The notes beneath the pieces were generated by a model, which did no database searches, was not told the origin of the DNA, and saw nothing but the letters and a program-made list of their open reading frames with translations. A program made the position numbers and the translations under genes. Below are positions 1 to 11,100 of a stretch of 64,000 nucleotides of DNA, one piece after another. This DNA is from Macrophomina tecta (Eukaryota; Ascomycota; Dothideomycetes; Botryosphaeriales; Botryosphaeriaceae), in assembly GCA_024180945.1 (NCBI GenBank), contig JAKSGN010000003.1, positions 3,720,001 through 3,784,000 on the forward strand, given 5' to 3'. Position 1 is the first letter of the stretch, and every line of letters starts with the position of its first letter.

Positions 1-390
1 GTGGATGGGTCGGCATTGATGTGGGAGCAAGAGGTGACGGACCGTGAAGCGGACGAGACAGGCGGGGAAAGACAGGCACCACCACGGCACGACCCATCGG
101 CTTGGTCGAGCCAGGAGACCATCTGCCAAGTCGACCGACCGACCTCCACGACGGTCCCAGCATTAGAGAGCCCAATGCACAGGTTCTAATGTGCGAGATA
201 GGTAGGTAAATTTACAGCTTCGAATTCGCTCTGTAATGTGCTCGAATCGAAGAAGGATCCGGGCAGCCGTTGCAATTGCAGTCTACATCAGAAAACATAG
301 TTCCCGCGTATAGTGCGCGCGGGCGCTGCCGAACAAACTTCATACGGGACGGATATTCCAGCCAGATAAAACGGAAATTCATGCTCTTGG
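1..390. other. no supported gene
   Basis: Short open frames only, with no recognisable domain, intron signal or codon bias. It lies just downstream of the GMC relic on the minus strand. The first 189 bases are open on the plus strand but the peptide is low-complexity and matches nothing I know. Confidence 0.5.
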
Positions 391-1050
391 TTAGGTTTGC
401 GGCGAATCCACCCAGCGTGGACCACTGTACCCTCGACTGTGGAACCCGTATACCTTCTCCGCAATAGCGTATGTCATCGCAGAAGTGTGCGCTGCCGGAA
501 CCATGGGGGCAACACTCGCATCCACTACCCTTAATCGGCCAACACCATAGACGCGAAGCTCAATGCCAAGAACGCCCCCCATATCAACTGGCCAATAACA
601 CAGGTGCCCGATTAGTGAGCAAATGTTAACATATTGTTGCGTACCCAAGCGTAGCTGCGCTTAACTTCCTCAGGGGTATCTGGCAAGAGATAGTCTTCCG
701 GATGTTGATTGCGGGCTTCATTAGTTATTTCCGGACCGACGTTAGTGAAGTTGGCAACTGGGAGGAAGACTAAGAAGTTGCTGCCCGCGATTGCGTATGA
801 GCCGGTACGTTCTTCGACATAAAGATCTCGCATTTCCGTTTGGAACGTCATATTTCCAGTGAGGTTGGCAAGAACAAGAGGCAAGTCGACCATAGCATTG
901 TTAGCAACATTAATACCAGTCGACTACCATACTTACGTGAGAATGCAGCTACTAAACGAGGGTGGTCCTGAAAATCTTGGTATAGTAGTAGTAGACCAGA
1001 CTAAATTCGGCTCAAATTCACCCTCTACCAAGCAGAATTATCACGCGGTG
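391..1050 (-). pseudogene. GMC oxidoreductase relic (C-terminal half)
   Basis: Glucose-methanol-choline oxidoreductases are FAD flavoenzymes that oxidise alcohols or sugars. The minus strand carries the family's C-terminal signature around 455-560: MGGVL, then LRVYGVGRLRVVDASVAPMV, then the alanine-rich AMTYAIAEKV. This corresponds to the region holding the second catalytic histidine/asparagine. A second block at 612-893 in another frame matches the middle of the family (GIxV..MVDLPLVLANLTGN, then the substrate-binding region). The N-terminal FAD-binding GxGxxG half is not seen upstream, and the two blocks are out of frame. One frame change could be an intron, but the missing first half and internal disruption point to a decayed gene. 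The family call is firm; the exact limits are not. Confidence 0.6.
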
Positions 1051-3340
1051 CTCGTAAAACGTGGCTTTAACACATGACCACCGTTGTCCTTGGCTGCTAG
1101 GGCGGCACTCAGGGCATTGATCGCCCACGGCTCTCATGCCAAAAGGCGTACAGGGCCAAGAGCATGGCTGTCGCCTGCCTCCCTCCAGGCGTCTAGGAAA
1201 GTAACATTCGTTAAATTTGGATCTCACGTGGTTGGGCGTACAAGAGGCTGCTCTACCCAAAGGAAACCTTTATATATGCAGCAGCCAAGCATCCCACGGA
1301 GGCAAAACCATTGCTGTCACCGAGATTTGATGCTCAGTCCCATATCCCACTTGTTTCACTAAACCGAAGCCAACCTCTTCCCCCAATGCGCGATGTTGCC
1401 CCCAACCCCGAAAAAGTTCTGTGCCACCACCGTTTCCGCCGTCTCATCCAGCTCATATAACACCATCTCCAACCTTCCCTCGACAGAGCGGAAACCCTCC
1501 GGTCTGGAATTTGGTTGAAACCAGTAGCCCCCAATCTTTAATCAAATTTTCGATGGTTCACCACACATTACACCTACAGGATCACGTTAAACGACCAGAA
1601 AGGAAAGCAAGAAAGATTCTGAATCTTGGCCAGAGGAAAAAGAGAGAGTGGGCGCCGCTGAAGGCGGTCGGGTCTGGCTGGTTGAAGGTACCCGCAAGCG
1701 CCCCTTTATAGGCTCACTTTGGACCTCCAGATTTTACAAACCCTCTGAACCCACAGGAGAGATATTTCTTCGCCGCGCGGCGATTCGACGTGGAATATGA
1801 GAGGGTGGTTTAGTATGTACAATCCAGCGCGAACAGTGGTGGAGGACGAGAATGCATGCTGCGCCGACTGGGGTTTATGTAGCTGCTGCGGTGCAGGGCG
1901 TTGGTGCCTGCTGAGCGGATGTTGCTATGCAGCGCGGCAGAGGAATTGATTGGTTGGAAGAAGAAAGCCTCGAGGGTCCGGAGCTGCTGGCGCGCAATAT
2001 CTTTCTGACTTGACACCTCACACACTCTTCCATCCGGTTGAGTCACGGTCGGGCAGATGATGGAAGCGTGCCGCTGATGGTGAAGCGAGTTCAGTACTTG
2101 CACCGCTGTCCCAGCTGACGAACAGGAGATTTCGTGACACATGCAGGAACGTTGCCTGCAAGAACGACAAGTCCAGTCCTGCCAAGGCTTTGACAGCGCG
2201 AGCGGTCAACCAGGTGATTAGGAGGGCCGAACGGAATGATTACTGGGCGCGGAGCTCTCGATATGGCAGGTGACAGTTGAGAAGACATGTGGCGCAGCAG
2301 CAGAGTGGAAGGAACTGCAGCGCCGGCCAATACGTCAGCCGTTGGAATTGACGATGTTTCTGCTGAGCTTGCTCAATTGGAAGCCTGTTCGATTCCAATG
2401 GCCGCTGCTTCGGCTTGCTGTGCTTCGGGCTTCCTCTTGAGACGACCCCCAGGTGTGTTTCTGGATTTGCGCTTGCAGGAGATTATACTCGTGCAACGTG
2501 GCCTCGATCGGCCTATGCACCCGGCCGCCGACGCGGCCTTCCACACCAAGGAGAAAGAGAAAGATCAGATGGCGGTGGAGGCGAGATTAAGAACTCGCTA
2601 GAAGTGGAGGAAGACAATCAGGGGGCCGGGGGACTTGGCTTCAACATGCGGCCCAAGATAACCAAAATCCAGAGCGCTTGTCTCCACTTCGGCGCCGGGT
2701 TGCTGAATCAGCGGAGAAGCCGGCGCGAGCAAGCCGGCGCCCGTGGAGCACACCCAGTCCAATCGTACGTTTAGCCGCAATTAAGGTAAGTTGGGGCTAG
2801 TAGGCTAATAGATAGAAGTGGCCGGAGCAGTGCAACGCGGCGGTGTTGCAGACCCCAAAGACACAAGGGCTTGATAACCCTACGTACACAAATCCCGCAC
2901 GCGAAAGGCTACCGCAGCGACCCCAGCGCCTTCAGGTGAGAGGAACCGCATGGTCTAGAATCGTGTGCGCGAAGGCGGGAAGGAAGGGCACACGGCCCTA
3001 ACCGACCAACCAACGGGCCCGTGCAGAACAGCCCACGGGACAATGAGATCTCACAGATGATCGGGCACGACAGGAGATCCCGCAGGATTGAGAGACCCAT
3101 AATACAGGAACTGGAGGAGCCCGGATTGGGGAAAGATTCGCGACGCTCGGAACAAGGGTAAGACGGAAATGCCGCTCGCATCGGACAAGGCAGACGGCGG
3201 TTGCCTGGAAACCAACCAAAGCGCCCAGCGTTACGCGCGCCCCGCATTAGCCTGGCCAAGTCACTATGCGTCAGCGTGAACCACTTGCATGCGCGCCATC
3301 TCAATCGCCGCGAGATCGAGTGCCAAGATTGCAGCAACCA
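1051..3340. other. no supported gene
   Basis: Open frames of 60-140 codons occur on both strands (for example 1810-2142 and 2909-3337 on minus), but none has a recognisable fold, a signal peptide or consistent splice signals. The right end is the promoter region of the GST-like gene. Confidence 0.45.
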
Positions 3341-3354
3341 CGAGCGTAATGCAA

Positions 3355-3362
3355 TATAAATA
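3355..3362 (+). promoter_or_regulatory. TATA box of the GST-like gene
   Basis: TATAAATA lies 100 bases upstream of the ATG at 3462, in an otherwise unremarkable stretch. The spacing fits a fungal core promoter with a 5' leader of about 70 nt. Confidence 0.5.
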
Positions 3363-3461
3363 AGCTACTTTCGTATATCGTATTCGACCATCAAGCCATT
3401 TTTCCTCATCCAAAGAGAACAGTATCCCGCGCTGTGGAGAACAGTCTGCCCATCATTCGCC

Positions 3462-4298
3462 ATGCCGACGACCTCAACTCCATCGAACTCTATCGTCTTC
3501 TACGACATCGCCACGCGTCCCCCTGTGGAGAAAACTTGCTGCTCGCCAAACCCCTGGAAAACTCGCCTAGCACTCAACTTTAAAGGCATCCCGTACTCGA
3601 CCTCATGGGTGCCTTTACCCGACGTTGCCAAAGTCCGGAGCAGCCTCAAAGTACCAGCCTGTCGCAAATTTGCCGATGGAACAGACTTCTTCACCCTGCC
3701 TATCATTGAGGATCCCGCCACCAATTCGTTGGTCGGCGACTCCTTTGATATCGCCGTCTACCTCCAGAGCACCTATCCGAACTCGGGCGCGGGCGACCTT
3801 TTCCCTCCCCAGACGATCGACTACACCTTCACGCACGATCCTGCGCTGATACCGCTATCCGAGTGTCGCGAGAGTCCATTTCCCGAATACGCCAAGTTCA
3901 ATGTGAACGTCGACGCAGCCTTCACCGCACATGTCCAGCTTACGGTTCAGGGCTTTCCGTTCGATCCAGCTACTGCCGAGGTCAGCAAGGCAGAGTTCGT
4001 CCGGCGCGCGGGTGTTACGTGCTGGGAGGACTTTGCGCTGGTTGGCGAGGAGCGAGAGAAGATAAAAGCTTCGTTCCGAAATACGCTAGGCGGTCTCGCT
4101 GAGCTGTTCTCGAGAGACAGCAGCGGGCCATTTCTGCTGGGAACAAGGGCTAGCTATGCGGACATGATCGTCGGCGCGTGGCTGCGGATGATGCGTGTGA
4201 CCCTACCGGAGAGTGAATGGGAGGAAGTAAGAAGTTGGCATGGCGGTCTTTTTGGGCGGTTGCATGATGGGTTGGAGGTGTATGCGCACGTGAAATAA
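3462..4298 (+). CDS. glutathione S-transferase-like protein (278 aa)
   Basis: Intact single-exon frame of 278 aa. Residues 10-90 look like a thioredoxin-fold GST N-terminal domain of the etherase/UstS-like fungal class: IVFYDIA, then a CCSPNPWKTRLALNFKGIPY stretch where glutathione-binding helix 1 starts, then LPIIEDP with the cis-proline position, then VGDSFDIAVYL, the usual 'DS' glutathione contact. Residues 120-270 form an all-helical C-terminal domain with FLLGTRASYADMIVGAWL, equivalent to the GST C-terminal motif containing the structural Asp. Likely cytosolic, conjugating glutathione to electrophiles or acting as a lyase; the substrate is unknown. The ATG at 3462 has a good context (cgccATGcc) and a TATA box 100 bases upstream. 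It sits between unsupported sequence and a retrotransposon whose left end begins about 150 bases past the stop, so it marks the edge of the repeat block. Confidence 0.85.
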   Translation: MPTTSTPSNSIVFYDIATRPPVEKTCCSPNPWKTRLALNFKGIPYSTSWVPLPDVAKVRSSLKVPACRKFADGTDFFTLPIIEDPATNSLVGDSFDIAVYLQSTYPNSGAGDLFPPQTIDYTFTHDPALIPLSECRESPFPEYAKFNVNVDAAFTAHVQLTVQGFPFDPATAEVSKAEFVRRAGVTCWEDFALVGEEREKIKASFRNTLGGLAELFSRDSSGPFLLGTRASYADMIVGAWLRMMRVTLPESEWEEVRSWHGGLFGRLHDGLEVYAHVK

Positions 4299-4446
4299 AG
4301 TATTAGGTTACACTAGAATCGCATGCGACGCGGTACCCGGAGAGAGGATGGAAACCTGTAAGAGTCAGTTTATTTAATACTTTAAGAGTATAAATTTTAT
4401 TTTAGAAGACGTCTATATAAAGTATTTTTTATATTATTCTTTATAA

Positions 4447-4451
4447 TATCC
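4447..4451. repeat. target-site duplication of outer copia, left copy (TATCC)
   Basis: TATCC immediately precedes the left LTR. The same five bases follow the right LTR at 16080-16084. A 5-bp duplication is the normal footprint of copia integrase, so the two outer LTRs belong to one insertion. Confidence 0.8.
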
Positions 4452-4659
4452 TATTGGAATATTTAATTCAGTAGTGTTTTAGATTCAGTTATATCTTATA
4501 CTCGTTGCACACCTGTCTTAGCAGGTAAGCAAGTTACATACCCGTTTCACCCTAGTAGGTAGAATAGGTATAAGGAAAGCCCGTACGGCCTCCCTCTACT
4601 AGACATACCAATTCATCCCATTTACTATTAAATAAGCCGTCACACCACTTGTTCTAATA
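4452..4659 (+). repeat. outer copia 5' LTR (208 bp)
   Basis: Starts TATTGGAATA (from TGTTGGAATA by one G-to-A change) and ends TTCTAATA (from TTCTAACA). It aligns end to end with 15872-16079 with about 17 visible differences, all transitions. Confidence 0.88.
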
Positions 4660-4677
4660 GTTATAAGCCCGGATGCG
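4660..4677 (+). promoter_or_regulatory. primer-binding site of outer copia (half-tRNA type, inferred)
   Basis: Immediately after the LTR comes GTTATAAGCCCGGATGCG. Allowing one RIP change, GTTATGAGCCC is the complement of the anticodon arm of an initiator-Met tRNA (GGGCTCATAAC). This is the internal priming mode known for Drosophila copia, not a 3'-end primer. The match is read from sequence; the priming mode is inference. Confidence 0.5.
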
Positions 4678-4949
4678 TCTTAGGTGCCTTTCGCATTCTA
4701 AGCCATCCTCCCCAGCATCTTATTATACTATTCCGAGCGTTCCGTAGCATCCGGACGTTTATTCTTGGCATTCTTTTACCATACGTATCCTATAACGGAG
4801 GACTTTAGTTACCTCCTACAACACGCCTTTTTTATTACCTAAAGCGCAGCACTTTCCCACCGCCTTAGAGTAATACTTTTAAGTAAACGGCTTATTTATT
4901 AGCCTTACACCTACTACCTACTTTAGTAACTTACCTATACCTCCTTTAG

Positions 4950-7848
4950 TACATAATATAACGTAACGTAATACTACGCTATAACGTCTTCTAAACCTAT
5001 CGTTATCTTAAAGACAGCTAATAATTGGGATAAATAGTACTTTATTATCTAATCACGAGCTAAGAAATACGAGATATTTAATTATATTAACCTATCGAAG
5101 CTATTAAAGCCTTCTTAACTAAGCGAGCTAGCTAAGATTCTAGAGCTACTAGTCTCTAATCTAAACTAATAAAGAGCCTAGAAGCGCTATAAAATATAAA
5201 TTAGGGCTCGTAAAAGAGACCTAGCTAAATAGAAGAAGCTAAAAAAGAAAATTAACGATCTATTAACGATTATTAAGGACTTAGTAAGCCTATTACTACT
5301 TCTAATTCTAAAGAAGCTTAGGGGCGATTCGTACCCCTATTCTTAGCTTATAGCGCTTAAGGCGCGGCTCTAGCCAATAAGAAAAACTTAAAAAGAGCTT
5401 ATTATTAATAAGCTTCGCTAGCTTAAGAAGCCTCTAAGTAGTTAGAATATTAATAAATAGCTCTTATAATAGAAAGAGACTCTATTTAAGGTAGAAGAGC
5501 TCGAACTTCTAGAGATTATAGATAATTAAGGTAAGATTGCCTTTTTTAAGGCGCTTACCCCTCTTAATACCTACTAGGCCTCCGCCTATAAGATTAAGCT
5601 CTAGAATAATAAGCTTACTAAGTCGCTTTATAATCTAATTATCGACTACCGAAACTACTTACGCTAAAATACGGCCGAGAATTTAAAGGCTACTAAAGTA
5701 GCCTTTACTACTTTACTAAGAAATAAGAAGTAGGAAAGAAAGCTACCCGCCTACTTATATAGCAAAAATTACTACTACGATAAATATAGATATTATAATC
5801 TAGAGGCTAGACTAGCAGATTAGACACTAAACTAGAAGATTTAAAATAAGATTAATAAGGTACTCGAGAATCTATAAATTAAGAGAAGAGTTAAACGCTC
5901 TATTAAACGGTTTAAAAATAGCTAAAATTACGGCTAAAGCTAGAAGAAGTAGAATAACGCTTCTTAAAAGAAATAAGAGCTAAAACTAGATAAAAAAGAT
6001 AAGAAAATATTATTCTTTCTAGCTATAGTTACCTTATTATTTAATATATAACGTATTTTAAGGCCTATAACGCTTAATCTCTTATAGATTACTAATACTA
6101 GCACAACACACCATATCTATAATTAGTATATAAAGAATCGCTATACTAAAATAAGAGATGCAGGGCTAGATAACTATATTATATTAGGAAACTCTACGGT
6201 TAAGATCGAGTTATTTAGTAAGGCACTAGTATATACTACTAACCACAAGGGCCCACGCACTATTAAGCTTATAAACGTAGTCTACATACCCTCGTTTATA
6301 GTAAACCTCGTCTCTATTACTAAGGCAAGAGAAAAGAGAATTAAGTTAGATATAAAATATATATACCTCTACTTAGAGGACTTTATTATAGCCTATCTAA
6401 CCTTCGCTTAAAACTACTTCTTTATAGAATATAAGGAAGTAGATAAACCACCGGCTATAGTATTAAATATTACTAATCGCTCATTACTAGCCATACAATG
6501 GCATAAAATCTTTATATACGTAGGCTAAAGAGCTATTTAAGCCTTACTATAAGCGATATAAGGAGCTATAATTACTAATTAATAGCTACCTAATTACTAT
6601 AACGTATATACTTATACTAAGGTATACTAGCAGATCTCTCGATCTATATAACTAGAGAAATTATTAGAAGAAGCATTCTTTCGAGTCTTATTTAACTTAA
6701 TATATATAATACGAGCTAATAACAGCTACTAATAGATTACGTATCTTAAATACGCTTTTACTAAATTTACTTTTACGGTTACTTATATAATTAAAAATAA
6801 GTATACCTAGCACCTTCTTAATATTATCTAAATAATTAAGATAAGATTTAGTAAATTAGTAGCCTTTCTTAGATTAGATAGAGAAGTATCGCTTATATAA
6901 GCCTTTAAGCAGTAGCTTAAGTAGTAGAGAGTTATCTATAAAGTATTAGCTCCGTATACCCCTTAGTAAAATAGTGTATTAGAGCGTTTAGGGCACTTAA
7001 TTATTATTAAAGCAAGATTATTATGAGTTAGTACTAACCTATCTAAGCACCTATAGCCTAAAATTATTAAGATAGTAGTCTATATCTATAATAGAACTCT
7101 AATAAAGCGCTACTATTAGAAAACGCTATTTAAGCGTGTCTATAGTAAGAAGCTAAAAGTAGCTTATCTTTAAGTTTATAGCTATAAAGCCTACTTACTA
7201 CTAAAGAATATTCTACGTAGTAATAAGCTAGATAAACGTATTCTTATTAGATATTTAGTTAGATATAACTCTACTAATATCTATAAAATCTAGTATCCTT
7301 TAAAGAACCGAGTAGTACACTTAAGAGACGTTATCTTTAATAAATCTAGTAAGTTCTCTCTAGAGAATCTAGAAAAAATACTCGCCCTATAGTAATAAAA
7401 GTAAAATTAAAAGTAAAAGGTAGTTATTCCTCGTATTATACTTTATAAAGAGGAGATTATTTCCTTAGATTAGAAATCTAAGGTCTTCTTTAACCTTAGT
7501 AATAAACTATTACCGGCTCTAATTTAATTAACTTAAGAAACTCTAAAGACTTAAGATAGCCACCTAGGCGCCTAAGTATAAGAAGTATAACTAGATTATC
7601 TACTAAGCCCTTTAGAATTAACTAGTAAAGGCCTAGCACGCGAATAGTATACGAAAAGCTACCTATAAGTAGGCTTAACTTAAGACGAGTAAATACTAAA
7701 TTCTTTAGATTACGCATTACTAGATCGATCTACTCTAGTTCTATAATAAGCCTCTTAAGGCTTAGCCTCTTAAGGCTTAGGGAGTAAAGATTAATAAAAT
7801 TAATAATTACGAGGACTCGGCTAGCTTATACTAGTCTAATACGATAAT
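4950..7848 (+). pseudogene. copia gag-protease-integrase remnant (outer element, left part)
   Basis: Reading through RIP stop codons, the plus strand gives a gag-like charged helical region (about 5000-6000). Next comes the protease region near 6090-6130 (a decayed D-S/T-G-A context followed by HHIYN). Then follows the typical pre-integrase block near 6260-6360 (KLINVVYIPSFIVNLVSITK) and the GAG-pre-integrase histidine motif WHKIF near 6500. Integrase core sequence follows to the insertion point at 7853. Stops are overwhelmingly TAA/TAG where CAA/CAG or TGG would be expected. The inner copy carries the same blocks inverted at about 10.27-13.2 kb. Confidence 0.75.
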
Positions 7849-7853
7849 CCACC
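7849..7853. repeat. target-site duplication of inner copia, left copy
   Basis: CCACC precedes the inner element and TTACC (13710-13714) follows it. The homologous uninterrupted site inside the inner copy reads CTACC. The two copies differ only by C/T, so a 5-bp duplication later altered by RIP explains them. Confidence 0.6.
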
Positions 7854-8106
7854 TATTAGAATAAGTAGTGTAACGGCTTAATTAATAATAAAAGAATTAA
7901 TTAGAATAAGTAGTATATCTAGTAGAGAAAGGCCGTACGGGCTTTTCTTATACCTATTCTACCTACTAGGGTAAAACGGGTATATAACTTACTTACCTAC
8001 TAAGATAAGTATGCAACGAGTATAAGATATAACTAAATCTAAAATACTACTAAATTAAATATTCTAATAACTTAGTAAAAGCTATATATACGTAATTAAT
8101 CTAATA
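7854..8106 (-). repeat. inner copia 3' LTR (253 bp)
   Basis: Reverse complement of the outer LTR, with 37 extra bases at the U3 end (8070-8106) and about 8 extra bases in the body. Same length as 13457-13709. Confidence 0.82.
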
Positions 8107-8149
8107 TACCCCCTTTACGTACTGCCTATTTGGGGAGTAGGTAATAAAA

Positions 8150-11100
8150 AGAAATAAGGGTAATAGAATAACTAGGTAAGTATTAAACTCGTAAACTCGC
8201 TTAAAATAGGCGGTTAGTTTCTAAAATTAAAAGAAATAATAAAATACGTTCTCTATACTATATACTAGTAGTGCTACTAGTATATAGCATAGAGAACGCA
8301 TAAGTAGCGTTTAGATAATAACTATAAATACTTAAAAGATTAGGGGAGACTTATATCTAGTTAGATATAAGTTCTTTATTAGCTTAAGTAAGCTATAAGG
8401 ATTATGCCTTATTTTACGAAATAATATAAATAAATAGATGCTAATTGTGGAGTAGAAAAAGTCTAATAGCCGTAATAAAATAAGCGTACTTCTAGCGAGG
8501 TAGGGCTTTAGTAAGACTATTTACTAATATTACTACTATAGGCATCTACTAAAGGTAAATATTACCTACTTAGGCTTTCTAGCGTAGCTAATAGTAGTGT
8601 ATATCTATATAACGTAGCTTAGTATTAAGCTTTCTAATACTTTTTTATATAAGCCGAAGCGTTTGCGTATTATCACACTATATTTTAATTTAGTAGCCTA
8701 GATCGAATTATACTCCTCTAAAAAGGCGTTTCTACTAAAAGTATTACTTAGCGGCTTTTAATAAGGTAAGAAGCTCGGCTTCAGTAGTTAAAGTTATAAT
8801 AGTAGGCTACTTAATAGCCTTTTAATTAATAGCTACTCTAAATATAGTAATAATCGAGCCTTAGTAGCTACGGCATGTATTCGGATTATTAGTAAATACT
8901 ATATTACTACTAATAGTAAAGATATTATTTTCGTTCTTATAGTTACTCTAAAAGAATAAGGTGAGCTTCTTAGTTTCTACTAAATAGCTAAGGAGCCTTT
9001 AGAAGAGCTTAAGGTAGCGAGAAGACGAATTAGTAAGATAAGATAATAGTATAAAATAGGCGTATATAATATTTACCCTAGTACTAGTAGCCGTAAATTA
9101 TACTAAACTAATTCTACTTTAATAGAGGTAAATATCTTATATACTTATATACGTGCCTTGGTTCGCTTAAAGTACTTTATCTAAAGGAAGCGGTATTAAA
9201 GAAAAGTAATTTTTACTAATACCGTAGCGAGTAATAAGGCTAGAGATATATAATTTCTAAAAGAGCTATAAGAGCCTCTACTCTCGGTTCCTTATAATAC
9301 GTAAGGCTAGAAACTATTATACTTCTCCTAGAATTCTTATCTTGTAGCGTTTAAGTAAGTCTTCTTAAAAAGTATCTATAAAAGGTTTATCTCGCTTATA
9401 GTATACTATAATAACGTTATCTATAAAGAAGAAGACGAATAGGCAATCGTTTAAGTATAAATAAGAAATATTAGATATCTAAGTTAAACTAAGCTCTTCT
9501 AAGAATTTATAGAAGTATTGTTACTAGAGAGCTAGTAACTTCTTAAGACTATAAAGCGTTTAAAGTAAACGAAGGATTTAGTCTTATTTAAACTTTAGTT
9601 CTTTTAGAGGTCGATAGTATATCTTTTTCTTAAGTAGAACGTAAGGAAATACGTTTATAACGTCGTACTAGCGTATTTCTAAGTTAAAAGCGTAGATAAT
9701 AGCAATTAAGGCTCGGAAAATTTAAAAGATAAGAATAGCCGTATAAGTATTCTATTAAGTAGCCTAAAGGTCTTCTCTTATATAAATACGTGCTTTAACC
9801 TTAGTAAGCCAGCCGTGTTTATTAAGCTTATACTTAAATACCTAGGTAAGTAGAATAATATTCTTACTAAGGCTTTTTACTTTACTAAGTGCTGCTATTT
9901 CCTATACCCCTTTACCCTAAAGTTTCTAGAGTTCTGTTTAGATTGCCTCCAGTAGGTAGGTTTTTATTAGGTAGTTAAAAATATCCTTATAGAAACGAGG
10001 TTTAGGTAGTAGTTAATCTTAGTAAATATATAGTAGGCCTATAGGCGATGCTTACGCTTTTACTATAGTAGATTTCTAGAAAGATACGAGAAAAGACATA
10101 AATAGTATTTAGTAACTAAATATATTATTATAAATTAACGTAATATACGTATCTTTACGTAAGTTGCGAGTCCTTAATCCGTGGATAATTAGGTTTAGAT
10201 TAATATCCGCTATAATATTACGTTCTCTTAGGGTATAGTTTCCTCTAGCAGCGCCTAGATTGGGTAGATTATCGTATTAGACTAGTATAAGCTAGCCGAG
10301 TCCTCGTAATTATTAATTCTATTAATCTTTACCCCCTAAGCCTTAAGAGGCTAAGCCTTAAGAGGCTTATTATTAGACTAAAGTAGATCGATCTAGTAAT
10401 ATATAATCTAAAGAATCTAGTATTTACTCACCTTAAGTTAAGCCTGCTTATAGGTAGCTTTTTATATACTATTCACGTGCTAGGCCTTTACTAGTTAATT
10501 CTAAAGGGCTTAGTAGATAATCTAGTTATACTTCTTATACTTAGGCGCCTAGGTAGCTATCTTAAGTCTCTAGAGTTTCTTAAGTTAATTAAATTAGAGC
10601 CGGTAATGGCTTATTACTAAGATTAAAGAAGACCTTAGAATTCTAATCTAAGAAGATAATATCCTCCTTATAAAGCGTAATACGAGAAATAACTACCTTT
10701 TACTCTTAATTTTACTTCTACTATTATAGAGCGAGTATCTTTTCTAGATTCTCTAGAGAGAACTTACTAGATTTATTAAAGATAACGTCTCTTAAGTGTA
10801 CTACTCGATTCTTTAGAGGATACTAGATTCTATAAATATTAGTAGAGTTATATCTAACTAAGTATCTAATAAGGACACGCTTACCTAGCTTATTACTACG
10901 TAGAATATTCTTAAGTAGTAAGTAGGCTTTATAGCTATAAACTTAAAGATGCGCTACTTTTAGCTTTTTATTATAAACACGCTTAAATAGCGTTTTCTAA
11001 TAGTAGCGCTTTATTAGAGTTCTATTATAGATGTAGACTACTATCTTAATAATTTTAGGCTATAGATGCTTAGGTAAGTTAGTACTAACTCGTAATAATC

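Noticed and set aside
2909..3337. 142-codon minus-strand frame upstream of the GST gene
   Set aside because: No domain, no splice or promoter signals, and it overlaps the GST promoter region.
4660..4690. A genuine tRNA gene next to the LTR
   Set aside because: Only the anticodon-arm-like segment is present, with no acceptor, D or T arms; a primer-binding site explains it.
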